The notes: a model not told the origin generated them from the letters alone. Counted from the stretch's first letter, positions 1-8,603 are shown. The stretch is DNA of 29,964 nucleotides from Deltaproteobacteria bacterium (GCA_016874895.1 VGSX01000006.1:1-29964), one strand, 5' to 3'. Translations and numbers: made by a program.

Positions 1-247
1 GGATGCCCCGGCCATTATCCTCCACCGTCACACTATTATCAGAGTGCACGGTGACGTAAATCTCGTCGCAATATCCCGCCAGGGCTTCGTCGATACTGTT
101 ATCCACCACCTCGTAAACCAGGTGGTGCAGGCCCTCCGGACCGGTGTTGCCGATGTACATGGAGGGCCGTTGCCGGACGGCCTCCAGACCTCCCAAAACC
201 TTGATATTATCTTCGCCGTAAGTCAGACTTGCCTCTGTGTGATTCAT
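1..247 (-). CDS. gyrB: DNA gyrase subunit B, N-terminal fragment cut by the window edge
   Basis: This is the first 82 codons of the ATPase subunit of DNA gyrase, the type II topoisomerase that introduces negative supercoils. The start ATG is at 247-245 and the frame runs open to base 1. The GHKL ATPase fold is visible: RQRPSMYIGNTG near residue 25, the Bergerat motif EVVDNSIDEA (catalytic Glu and Mg-binding Asn) near residue 45, and the start of the second motif, DNGRGI, at the edge. AGGGACGT lies just before the ATG. The gene starts 23 bp after the dnaN stop on the same strand, so the two are very probably co-transcribed. No recF lies between them, although dnaN-recF-gyrB is the common order. 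ParE is the main alternative, but linkage to dnaN favours GyrB. Confidence 0.93.
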   Translation of the reverse strand, partial: MNHTEASLTYGEDNIKVLGGLEAVRQRPSMYIGNTGPEGLHHLVYEVVDNSIDEALAGYCDEIYVTVHSDNSVTVEDNGRGI

Positions 248-270
248 ACGTCCCTGTTCCAGTCCCGTCC

Positions 271-1434
271 TTACAGATCCATGGGCATGACGATGCTCAG
301 GTAATCAGGATCTCTGGCGTCCCGCAGACAGACCGGTTTTTTCTTTTTGGTCAGTTCCAGGTAAACCTCCTCACTCTGCATGACACTCAGCGGCTCCATC
401 AGGTAACGGGCATTGTAGCTGACCTCAAAGGGAACCGCGAGCAGCCTGTCCTCCTCTTTTTCCGGTTCCGGCTCCTCCACCTCGGTCAAGACGGTCACTG
501 TCACGGGCAGCCGTTCATCGCCGCCGCCGACCTCGGGATTCTGATACCTGATATCCAGCCAACCATCGCTGACGCGCAGCAGCACGCCCTTGAATTTCTC
601 CGTGGACAGCAGGCTGATGCGTTTTAATATTTCCAGTAAAGCCTTTCGGTTAATAGCGAGCCGGATGTGGGGGCTGCCAGGAATGATCCGGTGATAATCA
701 GGAAATTTCTTTTCCAGGAGGCGGACATAGAGATAGTCCAGGCCCTGTTTCAGTACCAGATTTTTTTTCTCCCGCCCCAGGGCGCATTCCCCTTCTTCCG
801 CCAGCAGACGCAGGATTTCCGTCACACCTTTCCGGGGGATGAGAATACCCTGCTCCAGCTCAAACTCCTCCCCGGTCAAAAATTCCCGATCGATGAGGGA
901 CAGGCGGTGACCGTCGCTGGATACCAGGCGCAGCTTGTTGCTGTCCGGCACCCTTTCACAAAATACCCCGGTGAGATGCTGCTGCAGGTCTTCGGTGGCA
1001 ATGGAAAAAATGGTTTTTTCCAGCATTTCCCTGAGCACTGCGTTTTTTACGGTCACCATGGGGCGGTCTTCGAGATTTGGCAGGGGAGGAAAGTTATCCA
1101 TGGGCAGACCCAGGAATTTATAGCGGGTATCGCCCCGGCTCAGGATCAGGTTGCTGGTGTCAGTGCTTTCGATGCTGATCTGTCCCGCGGGCATTTCCTT
1201 GACAATATTAAAAAAATTTATCGCCGGAACCGTCTGCCCGCCGTTTTCCAGAACCTGGGCGGGATAATAACCCCTAAAACTTACTTCATAATCAGTGGCC
1301 GATATTTTCAACTGATCCCCTTCGGCCTCGAGCAAACAATGGGACAGGATGGGCATGGTGCCTCGCCGATCGATCACGCCTTGAGTCCGACCTGTTCCCT
1401 GTAGAAGGGCGTCCTTCTCGATGTGCAGCTTCAT
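271..1434 (-). CDS. dnaN: DNA polymerase III beta sliding clamp
   Basis: This 387-residue protein is the ring-shaped clamp that tethers the replicative polymerase to DNA; the usual length is about 365-380. The N-terminus (MKLHIEKDALLQGTGRTQGV) and a central DGHRLSLIDRE block near residue 175 match the family. The C-terminus YLSIVMPMDL matches the conserved end that lines the pocket for clamp-binding peptides. TGAGGA lies about 5 bases before the ATG and supports this start. It lies between ilvD upstream and gyrB downstream on the minus strand; dnaA is not adjacent. The 240-bp AT-rich leader suggests it may have its own promoter, although none is convincing. Confidence 0.96.
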   Translation of the reverse strand: MKLHIEKDALLQGTGRTQGVIDRRGTMPILSHCLLEAEGDQLKISATDYEVSFRGYYPAQVLENGGQTVPAINFFNIVKEMPAGQISIESTDTSNLILSRGDTRYKFLGLPMDNFPPLPNLEDRPMVTVKNAVLREMLEKTIFSIATEDLQQHLTGVFCERVPDSNKLRLVSSDGHRLSLIDREFLTGEEFELEQGILIPRKGVTEILRLLAEEGECALGREKKNLVLKQGLDYLYVRLLEKKFPDYHRIIPGSPHIRLAINRKALLEILKRISLLSTEKFKGVLLRVSDGWLDIRYQNPEVGGGDERLPVTVTVLTEVEEPEPEKEEDRLLAVPFEVSYNARYLMEPLSVMQSEEVYLELTKKKKPVCLRDARDPDYLSIVMPMDL

Positions 1435-1675
1435 TATTTTCCTCAGAGTTTTTTAATTAGAGTATTTTTTAATAATCTCTAATAATGAGGCAGTTAAAGT
1501 TGAAAACTTAACTAATCTATCAGAAATTCAAGAAATTTTTTGAACATTGCTCGAGAACAATTACCGCCTCTCCGGCAGATTATGAAGCCTGCCGTTTTTT
1601 TTCTGCCAACGGTGTTCACAACGGGGCTTCGGTTTACCGAAAGGCCTGAAACACGGTTCACAAAAGTCCTGTCCC
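1435..1675. other. AT-rich dnaN leader with two small dyads
   Basis: This is the spacer between the ilvD stop and the dnaN start. The dnaN-proximal half (1435-1560) is markedly AT-rich in an otherwise GC-rich region. It holds a 7-bp inverted repeat, ATTAGAG at 1456-1462 and CTCTAAT at 1477-1483, separated by 14 bases. Nearer ilvD is a compact dyad TTCGG-TTTA-CCGAA (1628-1641), flanked by two TTCACAA copies. These could be an operator or weak DnaA-box-like sites. I see no gene and no clear -35/-10 pair. Confidence 0.4.
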
Positions 1676-3337
1676 TCAATCCTCCAAAATTGCCCCTCGG
1701 CTCCCGGAGGTCACCAGGCGGCTGTAACGATGGGCATAGCCGTGCTGTATCCTGGGGACCGGTGGGGTCCATTGTTCCCGGCGGTTGGCCAGGTCATCCT
1801 CGGCTACGTTAAGGGTCAAGGATTTCCGGGGGATGTCGATAGCGATGACATCACCCTCTCGCACCAGGGCAAGGGGGCCGCCCGCGGCTGCTTCCGGGGA
1901 GATATGGCCGATGGCCGCGCCCCGGGTGCCGCCGCTGAAGCGGCCATCCGTCAGCAGGGCCACATCTTTGTCCAGCCCCATACCGGCGATGGCCGCAGTG
2001 GGGGCCAGCATCTCCCGCATGCCCGGTCCGCCTTTGGGGCCTTCGTAGCGGATGACGACGATGTCGTGGGGTTGGATGGCGCCGCCCAGAATGGCCTTAG
2101 AGGCCGATTCTTCGGAGTCGAAAACCCGGGCCCGGCCCTGCCGCACCAACATGCCGGGATCCACGGCCGATTGTTTCACCACCGCCCCTTCCGGTGCCAG
2201 ATTGCCTTTCAGGATGGCGATGCCGCCCTGGGTATGATAGGCCTGAGACATATCCCGGATTACCTCGTGATCCAAGACCTTCACCCCGGCCAGATTTTGG
2301 GCTACGTTCCTGCCGGTGGCGGTGAGGGGTTCCCCGGAAATGAGACCGGCCGCCAACAGGAGGCTCATGACTGCAGGGACCCCGCCGGCCCGATCCAGGT
2401 CCTCCAGGTGGTGTTGTCCCCCTGGACTGAGGCTGCAGATATGCGGCGTTTTTTCGCTGATGGCGTTGAACATTTCCAGCGGCAGGGTGAGCCCGGCCTC
2501 ATGGGCCATGGCCGGGATGTGTAACACGGTGTTGGTGGAGCACCCCAGGGCCATGTCCACCGCCATGGCGTTCTGGAACGCGGTGGGGGTGGCGATCTGC
2601 CGGGGAAAGAGGTTTCGCCGCACCAATTCCATGATCTGCATGCCCGTCTGTTTCGCCAGACGGTAACGGGCGGCGGACACCGCCGGGATGGTGCCGTTGC
2701 CGGGCAGGGCCAATCCCAAAGCCTCGCTCAGGCAGTTCATGGAATTGGCGGTGAACATGCCGGCGCAGGAACCGCAGCCCGGACAGGCCGCATCCTCGAT
2801 TTCGGCCAGCTCCGCTTCGCTCATCTTCCCGGCCTTCACCGCGCCCACGCCTTCGAACACCGAAATCAGATCGATGGTCCTGCCGTGGTGGCGGCCGGCC
2901 AGCATGGGACCGCCGCTCACCACCAGGGCGGGAATATTCAGGCGCAGAGCGGCCATAATCATGCCGGGGATGATCTTGTCGCAGTTGGGAATCAGCACCA
3001 GACCGTCGAAAGGGTGGGCCATGGCCATGACTTCCACGGAGTCGGCAATCAGTTCCCGGGAGGCCAGGGAATATTTCATGCCCTCGTGGTTCATGGCGAT
3101 GCCGTCACAGACCCCGATGACGCCGAATTCGATGGGGGTACCGCCGGCCAGGCGGACGCCGGCTTTGACGGCCTCCCCGATTTTGTCCAGATGAATGTGA
3201 CCGGGGATGATTTCGTTTTTGGCGTTGGCAATGCCGATGAGGGGGCGCACGATTTCGGCGTCGGTTAAACCCATGGCTTTTAACAAGGCCCGGTGGGGGG
3301 ATTTCTCCAGGCCGGCTTTCATCAGATTACTCCGCAT
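1676..3337 (-). CDS. ilvD: Dihydroxy-acid dehydratase
   Basis: This 553-residue cytosolic Fe-S enzyme makes the 2-keto acids in the third common step of valine, isoleucine and leucine synthesis; the usual length is about 555-560. Diagnostic blocks are NCDKIIPGMIMA (Cys119), CPGCGSCAGMFTANSMNCL (Cys191) and DGRFSGGTRG near the C-terminus. At the site where [2Fe-2S]-type enzymes carry a further cluster cysteine (TPCN), this protein reads IIPGHIHL, with Gly46. That argues for the oxygen-sensitive [4Fe-4S] form; this is inference from family patterns. The start overlaps the last 11 bases of rng on the same strand, so translation is probably coupled. ATG at codon 6 is an alternative start. Finding ilvD between rng and dnaN is not a usual arrangement. 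Confidence 0.96.
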   Translation of the reverse strand: MRSNLMKAGLEKSPHRALLKAMGLTDAEIVRPLIGIANAKNEIIPGHIHLDKIGEAVKAGVRLAGGTPIEFGVIGVCDGIAMNHEGMKYSLASRELIADSVEVMAMAHPFDGLVLIPNCDKIIPGMIMAALRLNIPALVVSGGPMLAGRHHGRTIDLISVFEGVGAVKAGKMSEAELAEIEDAACPGCGSCAGMFTANSMNCLSEALGLALPGNGTIPAVSAARYRLAKQTGMQIMELVRRNLFPRQIATPTAFQNAMAVDMALGCSTNTVLHIPAMAHEAGLTLPLEMFNAISEKTPHICSLSPGGQHHLEDLDRAGGVPAVMSLLLAAGLISGEPLTATGRNVAQNLAGVKVLDHEVIRDMSQAYHTQGGIAILKGNLAPEGAVVKQSAVDPGMLVRQGRARVFDSEESASKAILGGAIQPHDIVVIRYEGPKGGPGMREMLAPTAAIAGMGLDKDVALLTDGRFSGGTRGAAIGHISPEAAAGGPLALVREGDVIAIDIPRKSLTLNVAEDDLANRREQWTPPVPRIQHGYAHRYSRLVTSGSRGAILED

Positions 3338-4991
3338 GAAACAACCCTTTCTGATCTTTTATACGTTCCTCGATGAGACCCTGGAGGACCGCTTTGGTCT
3401 TTTCCGCATCGAGCTGGCGTTTGACGAACTCCACCTTGCTATCGGCCCCGGTCAAGCCCGGCTGGGCCTCGATGAACAGGCGCAGATTGAATTTTTCTTC
3501 CAAGGAGACTAATTCCTTGCGTTTTTTATTGAGGAGATAATTGGTCACGTCCTGGGACAGGCAGGCCCTGACCTCCTGGATCTCGTTCTTGGCGGCCTCA
3601 TGGCAGATCCGGCGGAGTAAACTCAAGCCGCTGGCTTCCGCGGACTTGATGACCCCCCGCCCCTGGCAGTGGGGGCAGGATACGTACAGGCTGGTGGCCA
3701 CCCCGGAGCGGAGCCGCTGCCGGGAGAGTTCCAACAGGCCAAACTTTGAGATCTGGCCCAGGGTGACCCGGGCCTTTTCCTTTTTGAGGGCGGCTTTTAG
3801 CTCTCTTTCCACTTCCTTGCGATGCTTCCGGTCTTTCATATCGATGAAGTCGATGACGATGAGACCGCCCAGATCCCGGAGGCGCAACTGGCGGGCGATT
3901 TCCTGGGCCGCCTCCAGATTCGTTTTAAAGGCGGTGAACTCGATATCCTTGGGGGAGATGCACCGCCCGGAATTGACATCGATGGCCACCAGAGCCTCGG
4001 TGGCGTTGATGACAATGCCCCCCCCGGACTTGAGGGGCACGTGATTATCGTAGAGCCTTTCTAACTGCTCCTCGATCTGGTACTTGGAAAATATGGGCCT
4101 TTTTTCCTTATAAAGCTTTAAGGCCTTGGTGTGCTTAGGGGAAAAAGCCTTAAAAAATCCCTTGATCTGATTGAAGGTATCGGTGTCGTCAATCAGAATT
4201 TCGTTTATCTCAGAAATATAATAATCCCGAATGGTCCGGATGACTAAATCCAGTTCCTTGTAGATCAGAGAGGGGGCCGGGGACTGCCCGGCATTTTTCT
4301 TGATCTCTTCCCAGATATTGTATAAATATTGGTAATCTTTCTGTAAATCTTTTTTCTTGGCAGTGGCGCTGGCGGTCCGCACAATCAGCCCGACGCCTTG
4401 GGGCAGCTTGAATTCCTTGATAATTTCTTTCAGTTCCTGGCGTCTGGCCTCTTCTTCGATTTTGCGGGAGATACCAACCTGGTCCTGTCCGGGCAGCAGC
4501 ACCAGAAAACGCCCGGGCAAGGAAATATAGGTGGTGAGGTAAGCGCCTTTGGAGGCGATTTCCTCCTTAATGACCTGGACCAGAACCTCCTGGCCCTTCC
4601 GGAGGACTTCCTGAATCCGGGGTCGGCCGCTGCTGGGGGCCTCTTGCTGAAAGTATTCCGGGTGAATCTCTGAAATCGGCAAGAAACCCTGCCGCTCGGA
4701 GCCATAGTGGATAAAGGCGGCCTGCAGGCTGGGCTCGATATTGGAAATGACGCCCTTGTAGATATTGCCCTTGAGCTGCTCCCGACTGGCCACCTCCAGG
4801 GCGAACTCTTCCAGGCGGCCGTCTTCGACGATGGCCACCCGGAATTCTTCCGGGTCGGAGGCATTGATGAGCATTTTATAGACCGGACTCGCCGATTCGG
4901 TTTGCACGGCTTCAGGACCCGGTTGGGGGGGCGATTGGGGTTTTGTATCGCTTTTTCCCCCACGGGGAGATTTTTTCTTGTCCTGTGGCAT
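3327..4991 (-). CDS. rng: Ribonuclease E/G family endoribonuclease
   Basis: This 554-residue endonuclease would process rRNA and tRNA precursors and decay mRNA. It has an S1 RNA-binding domain at about residues 40-165. The DNase I-like catalytic core carries metal-binding Asp338 (VAIDVNSGR) and Asp381 (LIVIDFIDM). The zinc link CPHC is at 439-442. There is no long C-terminal degradosome scaffold, so it is RNase G-like; RNase G is usually about 490 residues. The extra length comes partly from a polar, Pro/Lys-rich tail of about 39 residues before MLINASDPEEF, where many homologues begin. No good Shine-Dalgarno precedes the ATG used here or Met40 (4874), so the start is uncertain. It is first in the minus-strand unit rng-ilvD and lies about 80 bases downstream of a strong promoter. 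Confidence 0.94.
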   Translation of the reverse strand: MPQDKKKSPRGGKSDTKPQSPPQPGPEAVQTESASPVYKMLINASDPEEFRVAIVEDGRLEEFALEVASREQLKGNIYKGVISNIEPSLQAAFIHYGSERQGFLPISEIHPEYFQQEAPSSGRPRIQEVLRKGQEVLVQVIKEEIASKGAYLTTYISLPGRFLVLLPGQDQVGISRKIEEEARRQELKEIIKEFKLPQGVGLIVRTASATAKKKDLQKDYQYLYNIWEEIKKNAGQSPAPSLIYKELDLVIRTIRDYYISEINEILIDDTDTFNQIKGFFKAFSPKHTKALKLYKEKRPIFSKYQIEEQLERLYDNHVPLKSGGGIVINATEALVAIDVNSGRCISPKDIEFTAFKTNLEAAQEIARQLRLRDLGGLIVIDFIDMKDRKHRKEVERELKAALKKEKARVTLGQISKFGLLELSRQRLRSGVATSLYVSCPHCQGRGVIKSAEASGLSLLRRICHEAAKNEIQEVRACLSQDVTNYLLNKKRKELVSLEEKFNLRLFIEAQPGLTGADSKVEFVKRQLDAEKTKAVLQGLIEERIKDQKGLFHAE

Positions 4992-5069
4992 GGAATCTTT
5001 TAGGCAGGGAGATTTAACTACTGTTATCTAAACTTAAAATCTAAATAATTTTAAATGGATATTTTACTA

Positions 5070-5098
5070 ATTTTACATTTATTTTATCTTGCTGTCAA
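5070..5098 (-). promoter_or_regulatory. Sigma-70-type promoter for rng-ilvD
   Basis: On the minus strand TTGACA (5098-5093) is followed after exactly 17 bases by TAAAAT (5075-5070). That is a perfect -35 and a 5/6 match to the -10 consensus. It sits in an AT-rich stretch and would give a 5' leader of roughly 70-75 bases before the rng start at 4991. This is the best promoter seen in the window. Confidence 0.7.
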
Positions 5099-5208
5099 TA
5101 ATCTCTTGGCTTTCACAAGGGAATTTTTCTTTCGTCCGCCCGGGGGCAATAACATCTTGCCATAGTTTTTCTCTTTAGGTAAGGTATTCCCCAGTTGGAG
5201 GAGAAGAA

Positions 5209-5364
5209 ATGGATGACATATGGCGCAACCGCCTCTATTTCGGCGATAATCTGGATATCTTGCGCAACCATCTGGAATCAGCCAGCATAGACTTAATTTA
5301 TCTGGATCCGCCCTTCAACAGTCAGGCAACTTATAACGTCCATTTTAAGGAAGAGCTACCATGA
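5209..5364 (+). pseudogene. N-terminal fragment of a site-specific DNA (adenine) methyltransferase
   Basis: This 51-codon open frame has an excellent ribosome site (GGAGGAGAAGAA) before ATG 5209. It encodes NRLYFGDNLDIL near residue 8 and the catalytic motif YLDPPFNSQATYNV near residue 31. This is motif IV (DPPF) of the beta class of adenine/N4-cytosine methyltransferases in which the catalytic motif precedes the AdoMet motif. The frame ends at TGA 5362-5364, just after YNVHFKEELP. The target-recognition and AdoMet-binding regions, normally several hundred more residues, are absent. The last bases overlap the next fragment as ATGA. No restriction enzyme gene is nearby. It is almost certainly non-functional as a methylase; whether the peptide is made is unknown. 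Confidence 0.8.
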
Positions 5365-5657
5365 CGAATGACACGTTCCAAGCCCTGGTGGTCAGCGAAA
5401 CGGGGGACAAACAGTATGTGCGGGAAATCAAGGAGAGGAACCTCCGGGACCTGCCCCCCGGGGAGGTCCTGGTCCGGGTAAGCTATTCTTCTCTGAATTA
5501 TAAAGACGTCCTTTCGGCCACCGGCAACAAGGGCGTCACCAGGAAGTATCCCCATACCCCCGGCATCGACGCCGCCGGAGTAGTGGCCGACAGCCTCAGC
5601 CCGAAGTTTCGGCCCGGCGAGGAGGTCATCGTCACCAGCATTGATTTTGCAACATGA
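5361..5657 (+). pseudogene. N-terminal fragment of a YhdH/AcuI-type zinc-free alcohol dehydrogenase
   Basis: These 98 codons match the first quarter of the YhdH/AcuI (acrylyl-CoA reductase, quinone-oxidoreductase-like MDR) family. The blocks EVLVRVSYSSLNYKDVLSA, PHTPGIDAAGVV and FRPGEEVIVTS form the GroES-like catalytic domain. Full-length members are about 325-330 residues. Here the match stops after EEVIVTS; the frame adds IDFAT and ends at 5657, and the whole Rossmann NADPH-binding domain is missing. AAGGAAGAGCTACC before the ATG looks like the gene's own ribosome site, so the join with the methyltransferase fragment lies at or just before it. The long palindrome at 5685 follows within 30 bp. 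It is probably dead. Confidence 0.82.
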
Positions 5658-5684
5658 TGGCCGAGTTGGGTAACCCCCGAAAAC

Positions 5685-5734
5685 AAAAATCCCCCCTGGC
5701 TCCCCTCTTGTAAAGGGGCTTTGGGGGGATTTTT
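5685..5734. terminator. Long palindrome, bidirectional intrinsic terminator after htrA
   Basis: AAAAATCCCCCC (5685-5696) and GGGGGGATTTTT (5723-5734) form a perfect 12-bp stem. Inside it a second stem pairs CCCCT (5702-5706) with AGGGG (5714-5718). Read on the minus strand, the stem is followed by TTTTTGTTTT, a good terminator for htrA, whose stop codon is only 15 bp away. On the plus strand it ends in TTTTT and would close the truncated yhdH. C-run/G-run palindromes of this build also occur as dispersed repeats in deltaproteobacteria, so it may have arrived as a mobile palindromic unit. Confidence 0.75.
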
Positions 5735-5748
5735 ACGGTAAAGCGGCT

Positions 5749-7206
5749 TTACTGCTCCGGCACCTCCACCACCACGTACATGGTCTTACCCCGGCGTTTG
5801 ACCAGCACTCGGGCAGTGCTGCCGGCCTTGAGCTGGGATATGGCCCCATGGTAGTCTTTCAGGCTCTGGATGGCCACCCCGTTGATTTCGTTGACCAGAT
5901 CACCGGGGCGGATGCCGCTGTCAAAGGCAGGGCTGCCCTGTTCCACCTGCACCACGATGACCCCGGCGGTGTCCCGGATCTGGAAATTTTGGGCCAGGCT
6001 CGGGGTCAGTTCCTGGACCATCATGCCCAGGCTGGATTTTTCCGCTTCGCCTTCCGGTTCCGGGGACCGGGACAGATGCTCCGGTTTCATTTCGGCAATA
6101 GTCACGGAGAAGGTCTGTTCTTTGCCGCCCCGGACCACTTTCAGTTTAACGGTCTGGCCGGGGGCGGTGTGGGCCACCAGTTTCGGCAGTTCGTGCATTT
6201 CCTTGATGGCGGTGCCGTTAAATTCCGTAATAATGTCGCCGCGCTGGAGCCCGACCTTGGCCGCCGGGGTGCCGGGGTTGACCTCCGCCACCAAAGCGCC
6301 CATGGGTTCCTTTAACCCGAAGGATTTGGCCAACTCCGGCGTCACCGTCTGAATCTGCACGCCCAGCAGGCCTCGGACCACCGTGCCCTTTTCCTTAAGT
6401 TGGGGGATAATGCTCTGGGCCATATTGCTGGGGATGGCAAAGCCGATGCCCTGTCCGGTGGCGACGATGGCACTGTTGATGCCCACGACTTCACCCTTCA
6501 GGTTGACCAGGGGGCCGCCGCTGTTGCCGGGATTGATGGAGGCGTCGGTCTGGAGAAAATCATCGTAAGGGCCGGCCCCGATGACCCGCCCTTTGGCGCT
6601 GATGATACCCTGGGTGACGGTGTGGGACAGGCCGAAGGGATTGCCCACGGCCAATACCCAGTCACCCACCTGAATGGCGTCGGAATTACCCAGAGGTAAG
6701 ACCGGCAGATCGTGAGTGGGGGATTCGATTTTAATCAGGGCCAGATCGGTCATGGGGTCCCGCCCCTTAATAACCGCCTTAAACTCCCTGCCATCCAACA
6801 ATTTTACCCTGATCTTATCGGCCCCTTCGATCACGTGGTTATTCGTGATAATATACCCTTCCCGGTCGAAGATAAATCCCGAGCCCAGACTGCGGCTGCG
6901 GAATTCCTTGGGCATATCGCCGAAAAATCTCTCGAAGAAATCCTTGAAAGGATCATCCGGACCGAATGGCGAAGGCCCGGGGCCGGGGGTGCCGGGCAGG
7001 CGGCGGGTCCGGGTGGGACGCTTGGTGACCTTTTCCGTGCTGATATTCACCACTGCGGCAGAGATCTGTTTGGCCAGAATGGCAAAGGTATCCGGGACCA
7101 GACCCGTCTGGGCCGCACTGTTCTCCGGGAGCGTCAGCAAGGTTGTCGTGCTTAGACATAATACTAAAAACATAATAAAAAAAAGGGACTTAGGTTGCTT
7201 CATCAT
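5749..7206 (-). CDS. HtrA/DegP-type periplasmic serine protease with two PDZ domains
   Basis: This 485-residue protein starts with a signal peptide (MMKQPKSLFFIMFLVLCLS, likely cut near NSAAQ). A trypsin-like domain follows with the full triad: His124 (ITNNHVIEGA), Asp154 (DPMTDLALIK) and Ser229 (GNSGGPLVN). Two PDZ domains come next (about 270-370 and 390-480). It degrades or refolds damaged envelope proteins. I use ATG 7206 rather than upstream codon 7251: AGGAGA lies at good distance, the start overlaps the stop of the preceding peptidase gene as ATGA, and the signal peptide then begins at residue 1. A Pro/Gly-rich loop (RRLPGTPGPGPSPFGPDD) follows the mature N-terminus. It is last in an operon with two M16 proteins, and the palindrome at 5685 ends the unit. 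Confidence 0.94.
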   Translation of the reverse strand: MMKQPKSLFFIMFLVLCLSTTTLLTLPENSAAQTGLVPDTFAILAKQISAAVVNISTEKVTKRPTRTRRLPGTPGPGPSPFGPDDPFKDFFERFFGDMPKEFRSRSLGSGFIFDREGYIITNNHVIEGADKIRVKLLDGREFKAVIKGRDPMTDLALIKIESPTHDLPVLPLGNSDAIQVGDWVLAVGNPFGLSHTVTQGIISAKGRVIGAGPYDDFLQTDASINPGNSGGPLVNLKGEVVGINSAIVATGQGIGFAIPSNMAQSIIPQLKEKGTVVRGLLGVQIQTVTPELAKSFGLKEPMGALVAEVNPGTPAAKVGLQRGDIITEFNGTAIKEMHELPKLVAHTAPGQTVKLKVVRGGKEQTFSVTIAEMKPEHLSRSPEPEGEAEKSSLGMMVQELTPSLAQNFQIRDTAGVIVVQVEQGSPAFDSGIRPGDLVNEINGVAIQSLKDYHGAISQLKAGSTARVLVKRRGKTMYVVVEVPEQ

Positions 7207-8603
7207 CGAGAAATCTCTCCTTTGGAGGAGTTTGGGGATGGTTGTTGCCATTCCGATGGTAGATTAAGTTGAATATCCTGCTGCTTGCCCACGACGACGA
7301 GCAGATGCCTTTCCGGGTCCAGATATTTCCGGCCCACGGCAAGAATATCGTCCCGGGTGACCGTGTTAATAATTTCCGGATAGCGCCAGGGATAATCCAG
7401 GCCCAGGCCGAAAAGTTCGGCATATGCCAGCAAGGCCGCCCGCCTGGCGTTGGAATCCATCTTCATGGGCAGGCTGCCGATGAGATAGGCCTTGGCGGCG
7501 GCCAACTCTTTTTCCTCCACCAAATCCCGGCGGATGCGCTCGATTTCCTTGAGCATCTCGGCTACAGCCTCCCCGGCCGAAGCGTTTTTGGTTTCCATGC
7601 TGATGTCAAAAGGGCCAGGTTCCAATCCCGGCTCGAAACTGCTGTGGATGCTGTAGGCCAGACCCCGGTCATCCCGGATGTTATCCATCAGACGGGACGC
7701 GAAGCCGCCGCCCCCCAGGATGTAATTCATCAATTGAAAGGCGTAAAAATCCGGATCGGACCGTTTGATGCCCTTCTGACCCAGTATAATGTTAGCCTGA
7801 GTGATATCCTTGTCAATAGTTACCACTGTGGGTTTGGAGATTTGGGAGACAGGCGCTGGGGGAGGGGCTGGAATCTCGCCGGCCTGCCATCCGCCGAAAT
7901 AGTCAGTCGTGATCTTCTGAGCTTCTTCCAACGTTAAATCGCCCACGATGGTGAGAATGGCGTTATTAGGGCGGTAAAATTGACGGTGAAAACTTATGAG
8001 ATCTGCCCTTTGAATTCTCCTTAAACTCTCCGGGGTGCCGATATTGGGGAATCCATAGGGATGATCACCGAAGAGATGCCTCCGAAAGGCCCGGCCGGCC
8101 ACAACCCCCGGCTCGTCCTCCTGACTTTTCAGGGTGCCTCGCAGGCGTTGCACCATGGCAGAGAGTTCAGTGGAGGAAAACCTGGGATTGAGCAGGATAT
8201 CTTTAATTATGTCCAGGCTAGGCCCAAGATCTTTTTTGGGTGTCTTTAAGGTGATAGTGGCACTATCCCGTCCGGCGCCGCTGAATAGTGAAATTCCCAA
8301 ATAGTCAATTTCTTCCGCAAGCTGTTGCGGACACCTGACTCGGGTGCCATATCGCAAAAGTGAGGCAGTTATATTGGCCAACCCTTCTTTGTCGGGTGGA
8401 TCACAAAGCGAGCCGGCCTTTACGGTCAACTCCACCGTGACCAGGGGGAGATCGGACTGCTGGGAGAACAGCCAGACAAGACCGTTGGGCAGTTCGAAAC
8501 GTTGGCCCAGGACCTGCGGTTCGGCGGCCCCGGAGGTTGACAGGCCGACCCAAAGAAGCACAATGAGCGTGAGGTAAAAATATTTCTTACCTGATCTGAT
8601 CAT
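7203..8603 (-). CDS. M16-family peptidase homologue lacking the zinc site
   Basis: This 466-residue exported protein (signal peptide MIRSGKKYFYLTLIVLLWVG...) has the two-lobed M16 fold. Where active members have HxxEH, it reads LANITASLL (residues 75-83), so it cannot bind catalytic zinc. It keeps the substrate-binding RGLAYSIHSSF block in the second half. This is the pattern of the non-catalytic subunit in heterodimeric M16B peptidases, in which one subunit gives zinc and the other the R/Y substrate grip. Its partner is the overlapping upstream gene (17-bp overlap). Downstream, its stop overlaps the htrA start. The likely role is as a structural half of a periplasmic peptidase that clears peptides. 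Confidence is high for family and moderate for heterodimer. Confidence 0.9.
   Translation of the reverse strand: MIRSGKKYFYLTLIVLLWVGLSTSGAAEPQVLGQRFELPNGLVWLFSQQSDLPLVTVELTVKAGSLCDPPDKEGLANITASLLRYGTRVRCPQQLAEEIDYLGISLFSGAGRDSATITLKTPKKDLGPSLDIIKDILLNPRFSSTELSAMVQRLRGTLKSQEDEPGVVAGRAFRRHLFGDHPYGFPNIGTPESLRRIQRADLISFHRQFYRPNNAILTIVGDLTLEEAQKITTDYFGGWQAGEIPAPPPAPVSQISKPTVVTIDKDITQANIILGQKGIKRSDPDFYAFQLMNYILGGGGFASRLMDNIRDDRGLAYSIHSSFEPGLEPGPFDISMETKNASAGEAVAEMLKEIERIRRDLVEEKELAAAKAYLIGSLPMKMDSNARRAALLAYAELFGLGLDYPWRYPEIINTVTRDDILAVGRKYLDPERHLLVVVGKQQDIQLNLPSEWQQPSPNSSKGEISR

Noticed and set aside
1435..1675. Replication origin next to dnaN
   Set aside because: It is AT-rich, but the best DnaA-box-like sites match only 6-7 of 9 positions and no cluster is present. 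Kept only as a low-interest note.
7207..7251. Upstream start for htrA (15 codons longer)
   Set aside because: It would put a charged stretch before the signal peptide and lies inside the M16 gene. ATG 7206 has a good ribosome site and an ATGA overlap.
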